Source: Artocarpus heterophyllus (lineage: Eukaryota > Streptophyta > Magnoliopsida > Rosales > Moraceae). From it: 64,000 bases of DNA. The position numbers and the translations under genes are program-made. This document shows, one piece after another, positions 60,560 to 64,000 of this stretch. Numbering within the stretch: position 1 is the stretch's first letter; each line of letters starts with the position of its first letter. Location: positions 1-64,000 of the forward strand of contig JAJQZP010000473.1 in assembly GCA_025403435.1 (NCBI GenBank), given 5' to 3'. Below the pieces are notes generated by a model. It worked only from the letters and a program-made list of their open reading frames with translations. It was not told the DNA's origin and made no database searches.

Positions 60560-61256
60560 TAGCTTGTTAGAGTTAGGGCACTTCTGCCATCAAAGGAGAA
60601 GTTTAGCTTTGTGACTAAGTCTTCAAAGGATTGGCTCACCAGGTTCAATAAAGAAGTAGCTGTGATTGGAGGAATCTTAAAAGATGTAGCTCTTATAAGG
60701 GCACTTAGCAGTATGCGAACAGAGTTCCCTCTCAAGGATAATCTTGACTGCAAAAGTGCCAAGTCATATAGAGAGTTCCTAGAGAGATCTTGTGGATTCA
60801 TAAATCAAAATGAAATGAAAGGCATAGTTCACAAGCAAGTTATGGGAGGAGGTGGCAGTTGTAACAGCAGTCAAGGGTTGAGCCAAGGGGAAAAGAAGGA
60901 TAATAACCCACATGGGTAGAATAACATATCAAATCTATCGATCTATGACCCCATCAGAATCCCCTTATCAAGCAATCATCACGGATAATGCTAAGCAGCA
61001 AAAGCACGAGGATAATCGACCTAGACTACAGCGGAGATATGACAATTACCATGATCTCACAACCTTGATAGATGACATTTATCATAGGATTAGTGATCAG
61101 CCCTACTTGCATTGGCCTCTGCCTATGAGGCCTAATACTAACAAGCATAACCAAAATAGGTATTGTAGGTTCCACGGCGACTTAGGACTTTGTACTAATG
61201 AATGCATAGATCTTACTTATGAGATTAAGAGATCGATCAGAAAAGGTGGATTGTAA
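60560..61256 (+). pseudogene. Tat-type gag remnant
   Basis: Two overlapping frames read WLTRFNKEVAVIGGILKDVA and LERSCGFINQNE, followed by RYCRFHGDLGLCTNECIDL, then EIKRSIRKGGL. This is the layout of Tat/Ogre gag, with many stops and frameshifts. Parts of the earlier gag region extend back toward 59600 but are too broken to delimit. Confidence 0.65.
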
Positions 61257-61591
61257 GAGTATCGAGCCGACAGAAGCAATAGAAGAACGACAAGAGGAAT
61301 AATCGTAGCGACAAACAAAGGAATGATAGCCGATAGTGTGAAGATGACCATTGAGATAATAATGTGGTTGAGCCAAAAAATATAATTTGCACAATTTACG
61401 AAGGGCCTTACCTTAGGGGGGACTCAAGAAGGTCTTAGAAGAATTACCCTTGAGAGGCTAGAGAAGTAGTCATACAACGCTGTCTTAAGATATCAACAAG
61501 CAAGCCAGTAAAGACGCTGAGATATGATGGAATAAAGATAACATTTTCAAAGGAAAATGGCAACAGAGTACATTTCCCACAAAATGATGCC

Positions 61592-62800
61592 TTGTTTGTC
61601 GAAGCCATGATTGGCAATTTTACTATCTGTCATTTCTTAGTGGATAATGGAAGCTCAGTCGACATACTTTACGCCGACTACTTGACGAAGATGGCAATGG
61701 TCATGTCAAACTTTTTGGTGGTCAAAGGTGGAGACCAATACAATGCGATCATTAGAAGGCCGACTTTGAGAACCCCAAAAGCCATAACTTTTATATATCA
61801 TTAGAAGGTGAATTTTTCCATGCTGGAAAGAGTAAGCAAGTTGAGGGGAAACCAGTATGATTCAAGGCTCACTTGTTCTAATGTACTGCACACATATACG
61901 GATCCCAAGAGAATGGAGTCGAGGATGGTGGATCAAAGACCAATGAAGGGAGACATTGACCCAAGATTAAAAGATGAGGTTACAAGAACAGAACCAGTTG
62001 AGGATCTTGTCAAGGTGTAGATGGATAAGCGAGATCCGTCAAGGGTGCTAAAGATTGGATTAGGACTTGTCAAGAAAGAGGCAAACGACCTCACCAAGTT
62101 TTTAAGTGCAAAGCTTGATGTCTTTGTTTGGACTCATAAAGACTTGGTGGGGATCGATCCAAAAGTTGCCTCCTATAGATTAAACAGTGATCCAGTCTTC
62201 CCCCCAAAAGACAAAAAAGGCGACCAATGAACCCATAAAGATACAAGGCTTTCCAAGAAAAGGTTGACAAGCTTCAGAAAAATGGATTCATGAGCAAATG
62301 TCATTATCCTGAATGGATCTCAAATCCAGTACTTGTTCACTAACCTAATGGAATGTGGAGGACGCGCATAGATTTTAGTGACCTCAACAAAGTCTATCTG
62401 AAGGACAGTTTTCCTCTCTTGTAAATTGATAAGTTAGTTGATGCTACAGCGGAGCATGAGTTATTAACCTTTATAGATGCTTATTCAAGATACATTCAGA
62501 TTCCAATGTACTCATAGTACCCAAAATACATGACTTAATTACGAATAGAGGATTGTGTTATTATCTCGTCGTGCCCTTCGAGCTGAAAAATACAGGCGCG
62601 ACATATCAGCCTTTCGTAAACAAAATGTTTGCTAAACAAATTGGGAAGATGATGGAGGTATATGTTGACGATATCCTAGTTAAAAACATTTGGGTGATTT
62701 TACTCGTAGCTCACCTCGACGAGATGTTTCAGGTGCTATAAGAATATAAAATAAAGCTCAGCCCCCTAAAGTGTGGATTTGGTGTGGCATCAGGAAAATT
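61592..62800 (+). pseudogene. Tat-type protease and reverse transcriptase remnant
   Basis: FLVDNGSSVDILYADY near 61635 is a protease site with DNGSS in place of the usual DTGSS. VLKIGLGLVKKEANDL (62048), RIDFSDLNKVYLKDSFPLL, KLVDATAEHELLTFIDAYSR (62380-62500), VPFELKNTGATYQPFVNKMF and YVDDILVKN (62570-62690) are reverse transcriptase blocks in order. Stops are frequent, for example at 62424 and 62518. No RNase H or integrase follows. Confidence 0.75.
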
Positions 62801-62821
62801 TTCAAGTTATATGATTTGTTG

Positions 62822-64000
62822 TCTGCAACACCTAAGTTTTTTAATGCATTAAAAATACATCAAGTTAAGGATTATATTAAGATAAAAAGTACAGTTTAAT
62901 GAAAATATTGTATAATAACATGAAAAATTATACAGTATTAGAGTAATGTAGTGTAAGAATTGGATTGTTTAAGGTCATACAGTACAGAATTGGACTGTAT
63001 AGACCACAAATTTCTTTTATAAAAGTGTAAAAAGAAAAGAAGAAAAAAGAAGAAGGAAAAATTAGAAAAAAATTCGGCTCTTTCTCTCTTTACTTTCTTT
63101 CTCTAGATTTTCTCTCTCTCCTCAAATCTCATTCAAGATTTCGGCGTCCGTTTTTGACACCTCCCGCACCAATGGAAAGTTCTCATTGAGCTGAGTCCAA
63201 CGAGGTGCCGTGCCACCCAAAAAGCCGTCGGAGGAGGCCACATGCGCCTCCTAAAATGACAGTGAAACCCATTTTTCCTGACATGAATTCTCCGCCATCC
63301 GACCACCAATCGACGTGATTTTGGTGTCTATGGACTCAGCGTGAGGAGAAGAGCAAGATGGTACACTTTTCCAGCTTGATTTTGGCTAGAAAAGCCTCGA
63401 CGAAGTAGCCCCGTTGCCGTTGTGGAGCCACCGTCGGACCTGCCGTCTCCGGCGGTGATGTGGCCGGTGCCAAAAGGACCAGAGGGAGATAGCGAGCATG
63501 ATGTCTCAATCAATTTCTGCCACGAATAGCAACAAGGTGAAGTTTGGTGAACGCTGCCACCAACCGCCGCGAGCAGCGACGATCTCACCTATCGCGTCGC
63601 TGTTGAGCCAAATTGAAGAGGCAACCATGTTCGAAGGGTCGAAAAGAAGAAATTCGACTCCTCAATTGCACGAAACGACGGCCGATCATAGGAGAACCAA
63701 GACCTGCCGTCGCCTAGCACCGTTGTGAAGAGGTGGAGCCACCGTTTCATGCGATGTTGAGCTGCCCCACCATAGGGGAAATGCTCAGAGGATGTTAGGG
63801 AGCAAAACCCCTAGCTCAATTGCACGATAACTTCGTCGGTGATAGGAGATCCGAGCCACCAATTTTGGCCGAGAATCCCATCTTTGAATTGAGCAGATAG
63901 AGGCCGTATTGGGTAAAATTGACATCGCCATTAGACTCAAGAGGGTCAAATTAGGGGGGTAGGCTCGAGCCCAGCCCCCAACGGAGCCAATCGCCGGCGG
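62822..64000. repeat. Unclassified LTR-like sequence running off the window
   Basis: TGCAACACCTAAG at 62825 cuts abruptly into the Tat pol remnant and resembles a chromovirus LTR start. A CT-rich tract (63080-63125) is followed by a GC-rich part with short frames on both strands (63328-63588, 63498-63728) and repeated GAGCCACCGT-type strings. No protein family is recognised. The far end is outside the window, so the assignment is tentative. Confidence 0.35.

Larger units (their letters stand above)
58888..62820 (+). mobile_element. Decayed Tat/Ogre-type Ty3 retrotransposon
   Basis: A probable 5' LTR (about 58888-59467; TATA box CTATAAATAG near 59254-59263) leads to a much-interrupted gag-pol. 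The clade assignment rests on MEVYVDDILVKN, FIDAYSRYIQIPMY and the gag motif YCRFHGD. The element breaks off at about 62820, where another sequence begins. Its LTR is shared with the end of segment A, so it was present before the duplication. Confidence 0.7.

Overview
This is nuclear DNA of a flowering plant, most likely a eudicot and perhaps a woody rosid. The signs are AT-rich intergenic DNA with TA/TAA microsatellites, plant Ty3/gypsy retrotransposons of three lineages, hAT-type DNA transposons, and a cluster of F-box genes with the F-box-associated domain seen in SLF/SFBB and CPR1-type proteins. I cannot name the species. I saw no rRNA, tRNA or CRISPR array and no bacterial-type genes.

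Layout. A frameshifted F-box gene (107-1242, minus) opens the window. Next is a 2.3 kb tandem duplication (2200-4491 and 4511-15766). Its second unit is split by an 8953 bp non-autonomous LTR retrotransposon (6271-15223, AATAT target duplication). That element has no gag-pol. It carries an intronless LOG-like (cytokinin-activating) gene and an ORF resembling the cysteine-rich nucleic-acid-binding protein of carlaviruses. I consider this the most unusual object in the window. After LTR-like remnants comes segment A (16628-27574), which ends with an intact F-box gene (24571-25740). A composite of retroelement debris follows (27578-34460), containing a complete gag-only LTR element (28056-33986, TCGGC target duplication). 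Then come a decayed F-box 3' flank, a second intact F-box gene (36863-38035), and segment B (38290-59423).

Segment B is a second copy of segment A. Its F-box gene is nearly identical to that of A but is interrupted in codon 36 by an 8837 bp Tekay-type chromovirus (48186-57022, AGACC target duplication). The two LTRs of this insertion are practically identical. B also holds an 822 bp hAT element nested in an older hAT-like element. The window closes with a decayed Tat/Ogre-type Ty3 element (about 58888-62820) and an unclassified LTR-like stretch.

How the parts relate. All four F-box copies lie on the minus strand and form one expanding cluster: two intact, one frameshifted, one freshly disrupted. 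The LOG/NABP-carrying element and the Tekay chromovirus share LTR ends, a central LTR block of about 700 bp, the initiator-Met primer site, leader and polypurine tract. The chromovirus family is therefore the likely source of the enzymes that moved the gene-carrying element.
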